Below are positions 21,061-31,829 of a stretch of DNA of 64,000 nucleotides, in pieces. The stretch covers positions 3,224,001 through 3,288,000 of the forward strand of contig JAGMVK010000002.1 of the NCBI GenBank assembly GCA_020747065.1, in the 5' to 3' direction. A model generated the notes under the pieces. That model was given only the letters and a program-made list of their open reading frames with translations. It did no database searches and had not been told where the DNA came from. Numbering within the stretch: position 1 is the first letter of the stretch; every line of letters starts with the position of its first letter. The position numbers and the translations under genes were made by a program. The stretch comes from Cadophora sp. MPI-SDFR-AT-0126 (Eukaryota; Ascomycota; Leotiomycetes; Helotiales; Ploettnerulaceae).

Positions 21061-22782
21061 AGTAAATTATGTAGAGATACAACCGCTTGCAAAATCGGTT
21101 TCACCTATTTCGTCTGAGAACATTGTGAGTACAGACCACTTCAGCCATTCTTGGCGCTGATAACATGGCTCATTATCATCCTCCGGCGGATATCATGCTC
21201 AGGTCAAAAGCGACGCCAGTAGGACGAAGGATGGACGGCCTGCGGATTCGACCTCCGACACCCTTAAGGCTCGACAATTCTCGCGCGGCTCCGGTCATAG
21301 TGGCAGATGGGATTGTGCTAGGGAGCGGCCACAGGCGGTGGTCAGTAGAGGAGGAAGGTGGCTGCAGTGAAGCATTCGTGCAAGCCGGCAACAACTCCTC
21401 ATGGTTTTCCTACATCAATACAACCTTGAATGGACCATCCAGATCTCGGACGAAGTAACAGAGCCTACAGCACAACATACCACATTCATAGAACACAAAA
21501 GTCTGCAGGTCTAGGGAACATTTGGACAGGAGAGAAGGATATTAAGAAGGTTAGGACCAGGGGGATCGGGGAACCACAGTTGCTACGGCCAGCGGAGTTG
21601 CAACATAGCTTCATTGTGGCCGTAGCCCATCAGATATCTAGGGACCGCAGACACAGGAGGACAGTTGGTCACCAGGTCAGAGCCTTACACGAAAGTCACA
21701 AATGAAGCACTTCTGTCAACGGATATATATATATGCGTAGAGAGAAGCCAGACCGCTCAGCGGAGGAGGTTACTAGTCACATGAGTGTGATTAAGTGAGG
21801 TGCATTCACTGAAGTAGATGCAGTTCGGCAACTGGTGCCAAAGCTAGGCTATTGCTAGAACCGTGTATGAATCAATCAATCATATTCTAACTTACTACGG
21901 TACGGTCGCTTGATGCCTTTTATAAAATCAGCATACTTTATAAAAGCCCTCAGGGCAAATATTCATGGCTAGTTTTAGGCCGAGAAACGCAACACAAGAG
22001 AACCTTCTCCTCTCTTCAACTACTGTCTGTCTGGCAAATAAATATGGTTCGTGAAGGGCTACGCGAAGCTACCGGGATTTTGAAGAGTGCCATCCAAGAC
22101 TTCAAGGACAAGAGGGAGAGAAATTAGCTGCTCAATGAGGAATGGAAAACAAGACATGCAACTGAGATTCGTAATAACTTATATTATACGATATTTTGTC
22201 CGGCAGTCTGCAACAATGGTTGGTCTAATGGTGCCTAAGTTACACAAGCAGTAACTTTAGCTCGCTGTTTTTTTTTTTTTTTTTATAATCCTAGACTAGT
22301 CACCAGCATCATTGCTAAACGCGATTAGGTCTCTCTCGACGTTACCGGCTTGAAGAGCATCATTTAGCCCTTCGATAAACTGCCTACGACTAGGTGGACA
22401 TGTGCAGAGAATTGGGACAAGCTGCCCACTGAATCCACTACAACTGCCTCTTCGGAGGACATCCGGGTCGGTTCCCGGACTCGGAACTCTGGGACGAGTG
22501 TCTCAGTAACCTGTCCATGGTATGAATAGGCACATCCAGAGATCAGAAACGAAGAATACTGTAAGTTACTGCCTGTATGTTATTCTTACACATAACTTAA
22601 AGTTGCATAAGAGTTTATATGATATGCCGCTACACGTCCTTTTCCCGTCTCTTGAGGACGAATATTAGTGATCTGCCAAGCAAGAACTGTATCACAGGGG
22701 AGTCGGAGTACTGTTCTATATATCTTTATTAAACAAGTTATATGAAAATCTGAACAGTCCAATCCTGCTGTTTATCACTGAC
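21061..22782. other. intergenic with weak remnants
   Basis: A 97-codon frame at 21165-21458 has no recognisable family. At 22044-22127 an ATG opens a 27-codon basic frame (MVREGLREATGILKS...), preceded by two TATAAA-like boxes (21919, 21935). After its TAG the same frame continues in a coding-like way to about 22227, so it may be a broken gene. A run of T bases lies near 22267-22284. Confidence 0.35.
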
Positions 22783-24111
22783 CTAAGCTCGGTACGGGCA
22801 GATATTCGTACATTCCCATTCGCCACCTGCATGCGGTGGAAAGACCTTATGAGCAGACCGTACTAGTTCAAACGGGTTATCATCTATTTTGCGATGAACA
22901 AAGTCCTCGATTGCTTCCTTGCTAAGGACTATACGCCCGTGTTCTCTTAATCCAGACTTAATCTCTGTCTCGAACCCTATTTGATAAGCTCCTATTTCAA
23001 AAGCTCCCCTTATAGATATTGATTTTAGGGTTAAAAGTCGCCTCATCTCAGTAAAAACATTTTCCCAGGAGCCTTTTGTAAGTGCGAGCTTTATAAAACT
23101 AATTGTGTCTAGGCTAGTAGCGTGTTTGCCTAAGAAATCAATCAAGCATAACGAGTCTTCAATTAGTGCCCAGTCTAATTTAAGACTTCGTAAGCGAGAT
23201 AATCTAAGAGATCTTAATAACTCTGATGTAAGAGCGTGCGTTCGATCGTAAAATTGTATCCATAACTCTTCAAGCGATTGCGCCGATTCAAGGAATACTA
23301 ATAACCCAGTATCATTAAAATTATTATTCCTTCTGAATGGTAATCGAATTCGCAGTTGCCGAAGGTTTCGGAAAGCTTGTTGGTATAGTCCACGCCTAGC
23401 AATTGTAAATTTTTGTAGAACACTGAAAATAGGAGGTTGATAATATAAACGTCCAAATAAGATGTCTTCATGCTGGCAATATTTATTATCGTCGATAGAT
23501 CCAAGTTGTAAAAGTTCTAAGTTGATCTGCGACTTTAAGATAGCACTTGTAATAGCCTCGAAAAGCCTTTGTCCAAGTGGAGACCATGCTAATCTCTCTC
23601 GAACAGAACAGTCTAAAACTTGGAACATAGTTCCATATCGACTGTCGAAATCCTGTATAATTCTAATGGCGCAAAGGTTTTTGAACAAGGGTATTGCTTT
23701 CTCTAGAGTTCTTGTATCTAGGTTATGAGCTTCTAGGCGCTTCTGACGTCGTTTGCGAGGCAAATACTCCGTTTCGTACATATCCATAGTCTGCGGTGTC
23801 CTGTAACGATGTTGGTCGAAATTCTCGGCTGAAAGATCGAAAGCTTGAAATTGACAAGAAAATCGTCGAACATAGTTAGCTACTGGGGATTGTGATAGCA
23901 ATAAGAGCATCTTATACCCTTTTGTATCATTGATTAAAGTAATATGCTCAAATAAAAAACTTGTCCCAATAATTGCCAGCTTGTTGCAAGTAAGGCGACT
24001 TGCTAAAAGATCATTCTTGTTACCATGAATATAAAATTCATCGTCGACATAATATAGGAAACTGAAAATATTTAATAAAATCTCGTTGGGTAAACAGAGT
24101 ATCGTAGACAT
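22783..24111 (-). CDS. F-box-like protein, family A copy 2
   Basis: Intronless, 442 residues from ATG 24111 (two further codons upstream reach only TTG). Same layout as 13493-14818: LCLPNEILLNIFSFLYY, LLASRLTCNKLAIIG, leucine-rich middle (LRQLRIRLPF, LEELWIQFYD, LRSLKLDWALIEDS) and the C-terminal WECTNICPYRA. It is shifted by a four-residue insertion near IGAYQIGFETEI. Probable substrate receptor of an SCF ubiquitin ligase; the target is unknown. It is inverted relative to copy 1 and about 9 kb away. Confidence 0.75.
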   Translation of the reverse strand: MSTILCLPNEILLNIFSFLYYVDDEFYIHGNKNDLLASRLTCNKLAIIGTSFLFEHITLINDTKGYKMLLLLSQSPVANYVRRFSCQFQAFDLSAENFDQHRYRTPQTMDMYETEYLPRKRRQKRLEAHNLDTRTLEKAIPLFKNLCAIRIIQDFDSRYGTMFQVLDCSVRERLAWSPLGQRLFEAITSAILKSQINLELLQLGSIDDNKYCQHEDILFGRLYYQPPIFSVLQKFTIARRGLYQQAFRNLRQLRIRLPFRRNNNFNDTGLLVFLESAQSLEELWIQFYDRTHALTSELLRSLRLSRLRSLKLDWALIEDSLCLIDFLGKHATSLDTISFIKLALTKGSWENVFTEMRRLLTLKSISIRGAFEIGAYQIGFETEIKSGLREHGRIVLSKEAIEDFVHRKIDDNPFELVRSAHKVFPPHAGGEWECTNICPYRA

Positions 24112-25068
24112 TATCAAGATAATTCTTGCGAACTTATATTAATGAAGAAGTATAGCAAGTAGACATAATAAGAGGGGACACAGACATGTATTTATAAACC
24201 AGGAAATCGATCTAATAGCTACGCAAAATTCCACTAATTGCATTAAGAATTGCATCCTGGCCACTGAATTGGAGCCATTTTGGGTCCAGCGCCGAAAAAA
24301 GAAGAGGGTGCTGAGAACGGCCCCATGTAAGTATACTTTGAATGCTTTCTGTCCCTAATGCCCAACTATGGCTGACATGCTAATAACAACGACAAGTTGT
24401 AACTTAGTCTGTGGGCCTGGAGAAGTTAACTGCTTCCTAGAAAGCGACAGGCTTGAAATGTTGTTTGATAAAGCTAGAAGAACAGGAACAAGCGAAAATT
24501 ACGATGTAGCAACCGATGCTGTTGTAAACAAAGCGCTTTGGTAACACTTGGGTATTCTCATTCTCCGTTAACCTTTCTAATTAATCTATCAAAGCCGTCT
24601 TATTTATTACTAACTTAGTAACTCACTTCCTCACCAGCAAATGTCTAACGAACGAGTAGACTAATTCTCGACGCTTTGATCGATATATATCCTCAGTTCT
24701 TAACTAAGTAAATATTCTCTTGTGATTAAAAGAGGTATATGCGGAGTGCGCGTTGCTAATTCTTTACAAGCGGGCTCCAGTTCTAGACGCTCGGGGCTGT
24801 TCAACCTCTACTAGTTGTATTTCGAGGTACCTTCTACTACTGTATATGTTTGGCTTTTCCAAGCACACAGCAAAGCTAATGAACAAATCGTTTCTTAAGA
24901 GTGAGTCTTATCTGTAATGCTTCTATTTCTTGCTCTTACATGGTTCACGGAGCCAAAAATTGCTATGAGCCAAATTTGGCTCTCTATAAGCTTGAGAGTA
25001 GCTCTATTTAAAGAGCCCAAAGGTCCTTAAAATTCAAATTCCTGTACGCTAATTTACAATATTCAGAA
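24112..25068. other. intergenic, nothing recognised
   Basis: AT-rich, several stops in all frames. No repeat shared with other parts of the window was noticed. Confidence 0.4.
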
Positions 25069-25344
25069 ATGCACTCCAAGAAAGTAGAAAAAGCCACTTG
25101 GCTTGACACTATTCTGAATACCTCTGGGGTAAAGAAGCGAGCTCCGTTATTTAAATGCAAAATACGCGGCTGTAACGATAAGAAGTACCTAAACTGGAAG
25201 GAAACTAGAAAACATTACGATCGAAAGCATAGACCAGATAAGAGCGAGATTGTAGAATGTCCTTACATTGGCTGCAGTTCTACGAAAAAGGGTCTAAATT
25301 CTTTATATGTGCATGTCGAATTTCAACATAAGAAAGTTAGATAA
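25069..25344 (+). CDS. small protein with two C2H2-like zinc fingers
   Basis: 91 residues from ATG 25069. Two units can be drawn: CKIRGCNDKKYLNWKETRKH followed by YDRKH (C-x4-C...H-x4-H) and CPYIGCSSTKKGLNSLYVH followed by VEFQH. It is very basic. Fungal proteins of this kind usually bind DNA or RNA; this one has no further domain and may be the remaining N-terminal part of a longer gene, because the next 150 bases keep a coding-like Lys/Asn-rich character with stops. Confidence 0.5.
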   Translation: MHSKKVEKATWLDTILNTSGVKKRAPLFKCKIRGCNDKKYLNWKETRKHYDRKHRPDKSEIVECPYIGCSSTKKGLNSLYVHVEFQHKKVR

Positions 25345-26476
25345 ATCCTAAACTCTATACTCGAAGGAGAAGCGGTGGATCAACAGGAGAATAGAAATTA
25401 TCAACGAGGAAACGCTATTGAGGAGGAACTTAATACAAAGAGTCTTAAAATAAGTTATGCGGTTTCCAAGTTAACTAACTTATCTGAAGTGTCTTCTGAA
25501 GCCAGATTTGCATTCAAGTGGCCGTAGGAACTGCAAATATGTGACAAGTTACTTCTATTACCGGCTTGAAAATACATTGTAATATTTGTAACAGTTTTTT
25601 CGATTCTTTTTGTAGATACGAAAGCAAGGTGGGATATTGTTTAACTATACCGAAACTCAAATCGCTCAGTTACTTCTTGAGAACTGGTAAGAAATCTACT
25701 GCTGATAGCTGATAATACACACGCATTGCCCATGCGGTTCTTGCACTTGTTATCATACGGCATATAATTAGTATTGATACCTTAAGATTAATAGTTGTAA
25801 GTCTAGTTCCTAGTCCTGCGCATGAGATTTGCTCGAATGCTATTCTGTAGCCGCTTTTCTTCACAGGCGTGAGGTAGTAAGCTTGAGTATCGCTAAATGT
25901 TATCTAAAATACTTTATACTCTTTAGTATATTGTTTTTGTCTGATATGAGTGGACACTGCTATAGCTGGAAGCCCAGATGGGATCATTAAAGCATAATGG
26001 TATGGAGAGCCCGTTTTGGCTGCCTTTATTATTAGCCCCTTGCCCCGCAAGCCCTGTGCAGCTCAATGGGGAGCCAAATTCTGTCCAGCGCGAGGTTCGA
26101 TCCACAAAAGGTAATAATAAATATTGATTTTCGAATTTTGGCGACTTTTAGGACTGCGATGAGACAAATTTGTCACTTAAGTCAGCATTATTAGAGTGGG
26201 GCGGGCCTATAGAAACACAAGTCTTGGATACTGTGTCCTAGTGGCCTTAGTCCGTCAATTTAGCAACACTCATTAGCCTGTTCCACTGTACGTAAGGTGC
26301 ATCTAAATGTGTTATCTCACTAACATATCGGGTGACGGATTAGGCTCCCCATAACGTAGCATCAACCTCTCGTCACAGCGTCCGGCCCGTTTATGGAACT
26401 CAAACATTATCCAAGCCCTATAAGAGCTTAGAAAGACGACATTCCAACATAATGTCAACTAAGCGAAAATTCAGCA
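25345..26476. other. intergenic, nothing recognised
   Basis: Low-complexity AT-rich stretch upstream of the 2EXR gene. A GGTTCGATCC at 26092 recalls a tRNA T-arm but no tRNA folds around it. Confidence 0.4.
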
Positions 26477-27103
26477 ATGTCGTCGCGATTTTTGGCTCGC
26501 ACATTCACTTTCTTTCCTAAATTACCTTTCGAGCTCCAAGACATGATCTGGGAGTTCACTCTATCGGAACCACGCCTAATCAGCGGAGAAGCATGCTTTC
26601 GTGAATGGTGGTATGGCAGGGCCGAGCGTTTCTTGTCGCCAGTGGCTCTACAGGTATGCCATCGCTCTCGTTCTTTGGCGAAGAGACTTTTGAAAAGCAC
26701 TTCTATACAAATTCCTGGCGTCCCTGGACGTAAAACCCTTTACATCAATCAATCCTGTGACTTCTTTGCTATTACAAAGCTAGATATGCAGATGAATATG
26801 CAAATTTCAAGGATTGTCGCTGATCCTACCCTGGTGAACAGAGTGGTAATCTCGGGAATAGGGGTGGACGAAACGTCACCGAATATGACCCATTACTGCG
26901 ACCATTTATCAGGTCTTCAAGAACTGATTTTGACGGACCGGGCGCTACTTTATTTCATTTACAAACAGACCTTCCCAGGCCGCAAACATTGCAAGGTATC
27001 TCGGGATTCTGAACTCGTCCGCCGTGTCCAGCAATTTTTCTTGGATAAAAATAGGCAGGTTATGGTAACCGGTTGTTGGTTTGATAAGTTAGAGATTAAT
27101 TAG
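26477..27103 (+). CDS. 2EXR-domain protein
   Basis: Intronless, 208 residues, ATG 26477 to TAG 27101-27103. The N-terminal FTFFPKLPFELQDMIWEF followed by VALQVCHRSRSLA is the 2EXR signature common in Pezizomycotina. The function of the domain is unknown; it often occurs in large paralogous sets in accessory regions. A second, frameshifted member lies at 60737-61473. Confidence 0.75.
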   Translation: MSSRFLARTFTFFPKLPFELQDMIWEFTLSEPRLISGEACFREWWYGRAERFLSPVALQVCHRSRSLAKRLLKSTSIQIPGVPGRKTLYINQSCDFFAITKLDMQMNMQISRIVADPTLVNRVVISGIGVDETSPNMTHYCDHLSGLQELILTDRALLYFIYKQTFPGRKHCKVSRDSELVRRVQQFFLDKNRQVMVTGCWFDKLEIN

Positions 27104-27242
27104 TTAGTACTGCCTTTTAGAATTGTATGTGGACTCTTTCGCTGGTTTCTCTTCTGACAGCTTTGCGGTTCGTCTCCTTCGTTTTGACTTTGGATTCCAA
27201 CACATTTCTTCTATACAATATTAGCATAAGTTAAGTTACATG

Positions 27243-27727
27243 ATGAATCAGGTTTCATATATCGACCATCGCCTCTTCGATTCCCTCAACATTACGTCGC
27301 GTTACGAATTTGGCTTTGGCCTGACATATACTAACCTCAGACTTTCAAACATGGTCGTCACACAAACAGCCGGCTGTGATCTACAGCCTGTTCCACGCGG
27401 ATAGATTCTATCGTGAGGTAGGGAAGACCTATGGGATGTTCTTCTGACTGTTGATGTCAGGACCAGCACTGGTAAGAGAGATGGTGCCGAAGTTGTGCAG
27501 CTGTACATTAGTATCCAGCTCCTGGTACTCTAGTGCGTCAGCTTCGGGGCCTTGAGAAGATCAAGATCTCCACTAGACCGCAACCAAAAGTTTGATTCTC
27601 ACTAGATGGGACTCAAATATTTGAAAATATAGTCATGCAAGAGTGGAATTTAGAACGGGGAACATATGGGCTATACATTGGAAGCTCGAGCCGAAATTTG
27701 CCCCTGGTTACTCTTGTGACGATGTAG
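27243..27727 (+). pseudogene. C-terminal fragment of a GH3 beta-glucosidase
   Basis: The order of GH3 C-terminal pieces is intact: SRYEFGFGLTYTNLRLSN (family YEFGFGLSYTTF), then DGAEVVQLYIS, PAPGTLVRQLRGLEK and WNLERGTYGLYIGSSSRNL of the fibronectin-III-like domain. It is broken by TAG (27402-27404), TGA (27414-27416), a frame change near 27508-27515 and a TGA after QPKV. The catalytic domains are missing upstream. Intact relatives release glucose from cello-oligosaccharides outside the cell. Confidence 0.85.
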
Positions 27728-28985
27728 GAGTTCTGCGGAGACAGACTGTATGTCTCAAACAATCGTGATAGACTTCGCAATCAAGTTTCCAGATCTGGTA
27801 CTGGCCAGCACGATGAAGGAGAAGTTTTCCACAAATTATTGAGGTACGAAGGATTCAAGGAGTGGCCTCTCTACCTCTCATTCCAGTGATCATGAGTTGG
27901 ACAGTGAAGCTAGATACAACAGTCATGCCCGGCGTGAGGAGTCGGCAGTTCTGATGGCGGAGCCAATCGACAAGGGCTCCAATGAGCTTTGCGGGAGAGC
28001 ATCCTTCCACATCTATCAACAATTATAACATGGCGTTGATCCGACTAGAACAAGGGCAGTGGGAAATAGTACAGGATATATAGAACAGCATTCTGAGCAA
28101 GATGGAGATTGTTTGGGAAAGGACCACGAGTGCACGGTGCGCTGCAAGGAGTCTCTGGCCCTGATATCTAGAGTAGAGCTAAGAGATTCGATTTCGGCAC
28201 CTCGAGCACGCCAGGGACTCGCGGTCTCAGACGATGGGGGAGGGAAGGGCAGATCGTCCACGGTGACTACATCATAGGTGTGTAGACAGCTCCAGTGGAT
28301 TCTGGATTGGTTTGTGGCATAATACTGTAGCTCCTAAGCTCTAATTTAGATTGGAAACTGGGGTAAATCTAAATCAAGAGGATATCAAGAGAAGGCTTGG
28401 GAAAGGTCTCAGGAATTGGGTTCTGTTATCTCTGTGAGCTCAAGTCCAGTGGCATTTACCACAGAGCACACCGAGCTTAGGCGAAATCCAAGTTCCCGCA
28501 GGAAAAGTCAAAGATAAATTTTCCAGAAGCACCAATTCGTGAATTCTTCGGGCCATAGATCTTGCATAAGTTATCACTCGGAAGCTAATGCACTCAAAAA
28601 CGCCGTGTTAGAATATGCCTCTGAGCCCTTCTCTAGACTCTGCACTTGTTCATGCTCGGAATGATTACACTGGAGTCTTCGTTGGCCCTAGAGAGTCATT
28701 ACTAAATCCAAATCTATACCCTTTTGTCAGATCCCCAGCTTCCAAAGCTGGACCTTGGGAGGGCAAGGATGGCTTACTGTGATCCATTTTTCTGTATGCA
28801 CTCGACTTTATCTATCCAGACACGATTCCTTGTATTCGTAACGTTCTCTGTTATCCGTTGAAACGACGTCAATTTGGGATTTATTCGGCTAATAGTAGAC
28901 GCCAAATCGATGGATCTTGTGAAGGTTTCTCGGTCGCGGGCAAGATAGGTATTTCTTTCATGAGATGGCAGACTCTAATCCACGA
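27728..28985. other. intergenic or eroded DNA, nothing recognised
   Basis: Short frames on both strands near 28016-28277 overlap each other; none shows a known motif. The stretch may be an old, eroded gene. Confidence 0.35.
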
Positions 28986-29255
28986 CCTCAAAGTTTCTTT
29001 GTCCGTATCACAATATGATTCTGTTCTAGACTTCGGCTCAGCAGCTTCGATTCTTCACGTTCCCGTTCGGGCTTGTTCTCTCCTCCCACCAGATCGTACG
29101 GTTTATTTGTGTGTGTATATGTGTGCGTGTCCTTGTACATGTATCATATAAATCACCTGTCTCAAGAAGATACAGCTACGAATTGGACTCCGTAACAGCT
29201 GTGGCAGTCGTCTTCCCAGAAGTGCTCGCCAATGGTCGCAAGTACGACCTTGCCG
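28986..29255 (+). repeat. dispersed repeat pair with a GT tract, copy 2
   Basis: Related to the minus strand of 20840-21060: GATTCTGTTCTAGACTTC-like block, CCAGATCGT, GT tract (29107-29132), then AATTGGACTCCGTA at 29178. Confidence 0.5.
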
Positions 29256-29281
29256 TTTCAGGTAAGGCGAAGCAGCCTCAC

Positions 29282-29382
29282 CGCTTGGGCGCAACCCCGT
29301 CGCTTGGGCGCAACCCCGTCGCTTGGGAGTCGTCACATCGCTTAGGCGCAGCCCCGTCGCTTGGGAGTCGCCACATCGCTTG
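29282..29382. repeat. 19-bp minisatellite
   Basis: Five units and a 6-base remainder of CGCTTGGGCGCAACCCCGT and variants, ending 75 bases before the start codon of the next gene. Units alternate between a GCGCAACCCCGT and an AGTCGYCACAT second half. Confidence 0.9.
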
Positions 29383-29456
29383 AATTTTCAGGCTCCGAAG
29401 TTCGTATAACAAGAACCACTGATCACTACCTCCTCCATTTTCTCTATGTTCCAATC

Positions 29457-31133
29457 ATGTCACAACAGAATTTGAGTCAAGTGGCTTTGCCAACCTACAT
29501 TCACGGCCTCAACTTTCAAAGCCATGATTGGTATGTTGAGCATATGCCGCACTCGAAAACACTGATGGACGAGTACTGGATTGGCTTCAACTTATCTCGC
29601 CTTGACTTCCAGAGACTTCAAGACGAGCTCGCTGCTTCTCGCGGGCCTGATGCGCAGAACTTGAAAACTATTGAAGGGCGGCGGAGCTGGCAGAATTGGG
29701 CTTCCGAGTTCTGCGGCGATCGTTTTGGCGAGCTTGACAGAGGCTGGTTGATCGAGGCTGTAATATGGCTTAAAAAGAAACATATTGCGAACATCAAAAA
29801 GAGAAAGATAACGATGGAGCCTAAATCCGCACCAGAGTTGAGCCCAAGGGAGACTGCTCGACCAAGAGTCATATGGGTAGCTGCGACTCCTATTGCCTCG
29901 GGTTCACAACCCATGGATATCGAGAAGAATCTGGTTGTCAGATTTCTCAAGACTACCAATGAGCTTCATCAGGACACAACCATGCCGTGGTTCGATAGCA
30001 CGGACTTGGACGACTTTAGCAGGTTACTAGGCCCCGCGTTTGTGCAATCAATCAATCCTACCCAGCTGCCCGACATTCACCAGGGTCTGGTCCTGATGCA
30101 AATCGTGAAACACATTTGCAATGTTGATGTCTCAGTCTGTGCCTGGGACGATTTTTACAAAAAATTCGTCGAGGCGACCGAGTTGGAAACGATGAAATCG
30201 ATGCTTCTGGATGAAGAACAAAAGCCTCGTAGCACAATTATTCTCTTGTCCTGTGATAGCGCTATATGTCTCAAATCAGGGATGGATTTGCTATATAACC
30301 GACTTGAACGATTACGATCCTGCTTAGGGGCTCGTATAGTCCCAATTCCCAGTTGGACGGAAGCCTTACGAGCGAGAGGCAGGATTGCAGATCTCCAAGC
30401 TTTAGACGAGCAAGCTCGCAAGCGGGGAACTTGGCGCCCTAATACCTGCTACCCATATGGTGATTGTACTCTACTAGATGCAGATTACACCGTCCACAAG
30501 CGCCAAGAAAGCTCTGGTGGAGAACATGTGAAGACCAGGCGTAGAGATGATGATGGCGACCTCACCTGCTCGAAGAATGGCATATCACGGACAAAGAAAG
30601 GCACGCAAGGGAGAAAGAAATCCAGCCGGCCTACGGAAAGCAAGCCATTGTGGCTCCATCAGGAGCTCGTCCCTACATTTAAAGATTGGGGTGAGTTTCG
30701 GGTCGTTTTTGTAATGAAACCCGACAAAAAACACCGGCGAGGTCTCAAACCCACGGTTGTATCGATTGCACATACAGTTGATAGTACCACTGATGCGGAA
30801 ACGATGCATGGAGAGTTGGCGACAGAAGCTACATTCGAGAAGATTGACTGCGGCCTCTCTCTCGCGGGGCTTAGAAGCTTCTCGACAACGGTTATCAATG
30901 ATCTTTTGGACGATTATGAGGAGACTTTCCAGTCGTTAAAAGTTGGGGGCCGTCTTGATGTCGCTATTTCACCGTACTCACCCAGGTCGTTTTTTGTCAA
31001 CGAGGTCACTCGTTGGTATGAAGCGGCTTTCTTCTCCGATATTCTGGCCGAGCCTAAATATACCTTGTGTGAGGAATTTGCGAAGGCATTTGTTATGTAT
31101 TTGTCAAAGATCCGGTTGCTTGGAAGCCCTTAA
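29457..31133 (+). CDS. large fungal protein of unknown function
   Basis: Intronless, 558 residues from ATG 29457; upstream codons reach only a TTG inside the minisatellite. I see no catalytic motif that I can name. The N-terminal 130 residues contain NFQSHDWYVEHMPHSKT and GRRSWQNWASEFCG. A basic, low-complexity stretch (about residues 360-400, Lys/Arg-rich) could be a nuclear signal. The C-terminal third has LVPTFKDWGEFRVVF, then GGRLDVAIS and FFVNEVTRWYEAAFF, a pattern that I believe recurs in uncharacterised ascomycete proteins. No membrane span or signal peptide. The long clean frame argues for a living gene. Confidence 0.65.
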   Translation: MSQQNLSQVALPTYIHGLNFQSHDWYVEHMPHSKTLMDEYWIGFNLSRLDFQRLQDELAASRGPDAQNLKTIEGRRSWQNWASEFCGDRFGELDRGWLIEAVIWLKKKHIANIKKRKITMEPKSAPELSPRETARPRVIWVAATPIASGSQPMDIEKNLVVRFLKTTNELHQDTTMPWFDSTDLDDFSRLLGPAFVQSINPTQLPDIHQGLVLMQIVKHICNVDVSVCAWDDFYKKFVEATELETMKSMLLDEEQKPRSTIILLSCDSAICLKSGMDLLYNRLERLRSCLGARIVPIPSWTEALRARGRIADLQALDEQARKRGTWRPNTCYPYGDCTLLDADYTVHKRQESSGGEHVKTRRRDDDGDLTCSKNGISRTKKGTQGRKKSSRPTESKPLWLHQELVPTFKDWGEFRVVFVMKPDKKHRRGLKPTVVSIAHTVDSTTDAETMHGELATEATFEKIDCGLSLAGLRSFSTTVINDLLDDYEETFQSLKVGGRLDVAISPYSPRSFFVNEVTRWYEAAFFSDILAEPKYTLCEEFAKAFVMYLSKIRLLGSP

Positions 31134-31829
31134 TTAATAAGATAAAGACTGGGAAGTATCGGAACGTCATATGGGAAGCACTTTTGCGGGTCTAGGCTGT
31201 TGGGAATTCCAATATAAACTTTTGAACCTGAACCCTTATGAGCAGTCACAAAGTCGTCGATATCGAAAAGAAATCCATCCTCGCCTCCTTCAAAAGAGCG
31301 GTTGATAATGTTGAAGGCGTGGAGGCTATGGTGGTGGCGTTCTTTCTCCAAAATCACCATTCTGATTCATCGGTCCAGTAACTCGTCTATGTCATATCAG
31401 CCAACTTCACGACGAGGGAGCTCGTTCACTCTATAATTCGTGCCATATTCTCGAATCCCATGTAGACAGAACCATTTTCGTTTCATTTCAATATTGATGC
31501 TGCGCGGTAGGAACTAGACTAAGTGCTGTGTTCTAATTCATCACTTTCTAGACGATACCGAGCCCTGCACAATATGCTCAATTTTTCGAATATCTATATT
31601 CAATATTTGTTTCTTTTGTCGCCCGATATTCATATCCGATGGTATTCTCGGTTTCTGTGGAATCTGCACTCCCAGCCATTCTTTTATATGTGTCCACTTG
31701 GTTTTACTTCTGCTGGAAGGTATTCGTATTCAATTGTCTTCTCAGTCTCTGGGGTTTATTGGTTTGCAGCTTTTTTCTTTTCTCTCTCCAGCATAGGCCA
31801 CTTCTCTAGCCGAAACTCGTGCTCATGTA
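31134..31829. other. intergenic with weak minus-strand frame
   Basis: A minus-strand frame of 76 codons (31130-31360) contains EDGFLFDIDDFV, which vaguely recalls the metal-binding part of a fungal kinase. It is too short and isolated to call. Confidence 0.3.

Noticed and set aside
26088..26105. GGTTCGATCC resembling a tRNA T-arm
   Set aside because: No acceptor, D or anticodon arm can be drawn around it on either strand.
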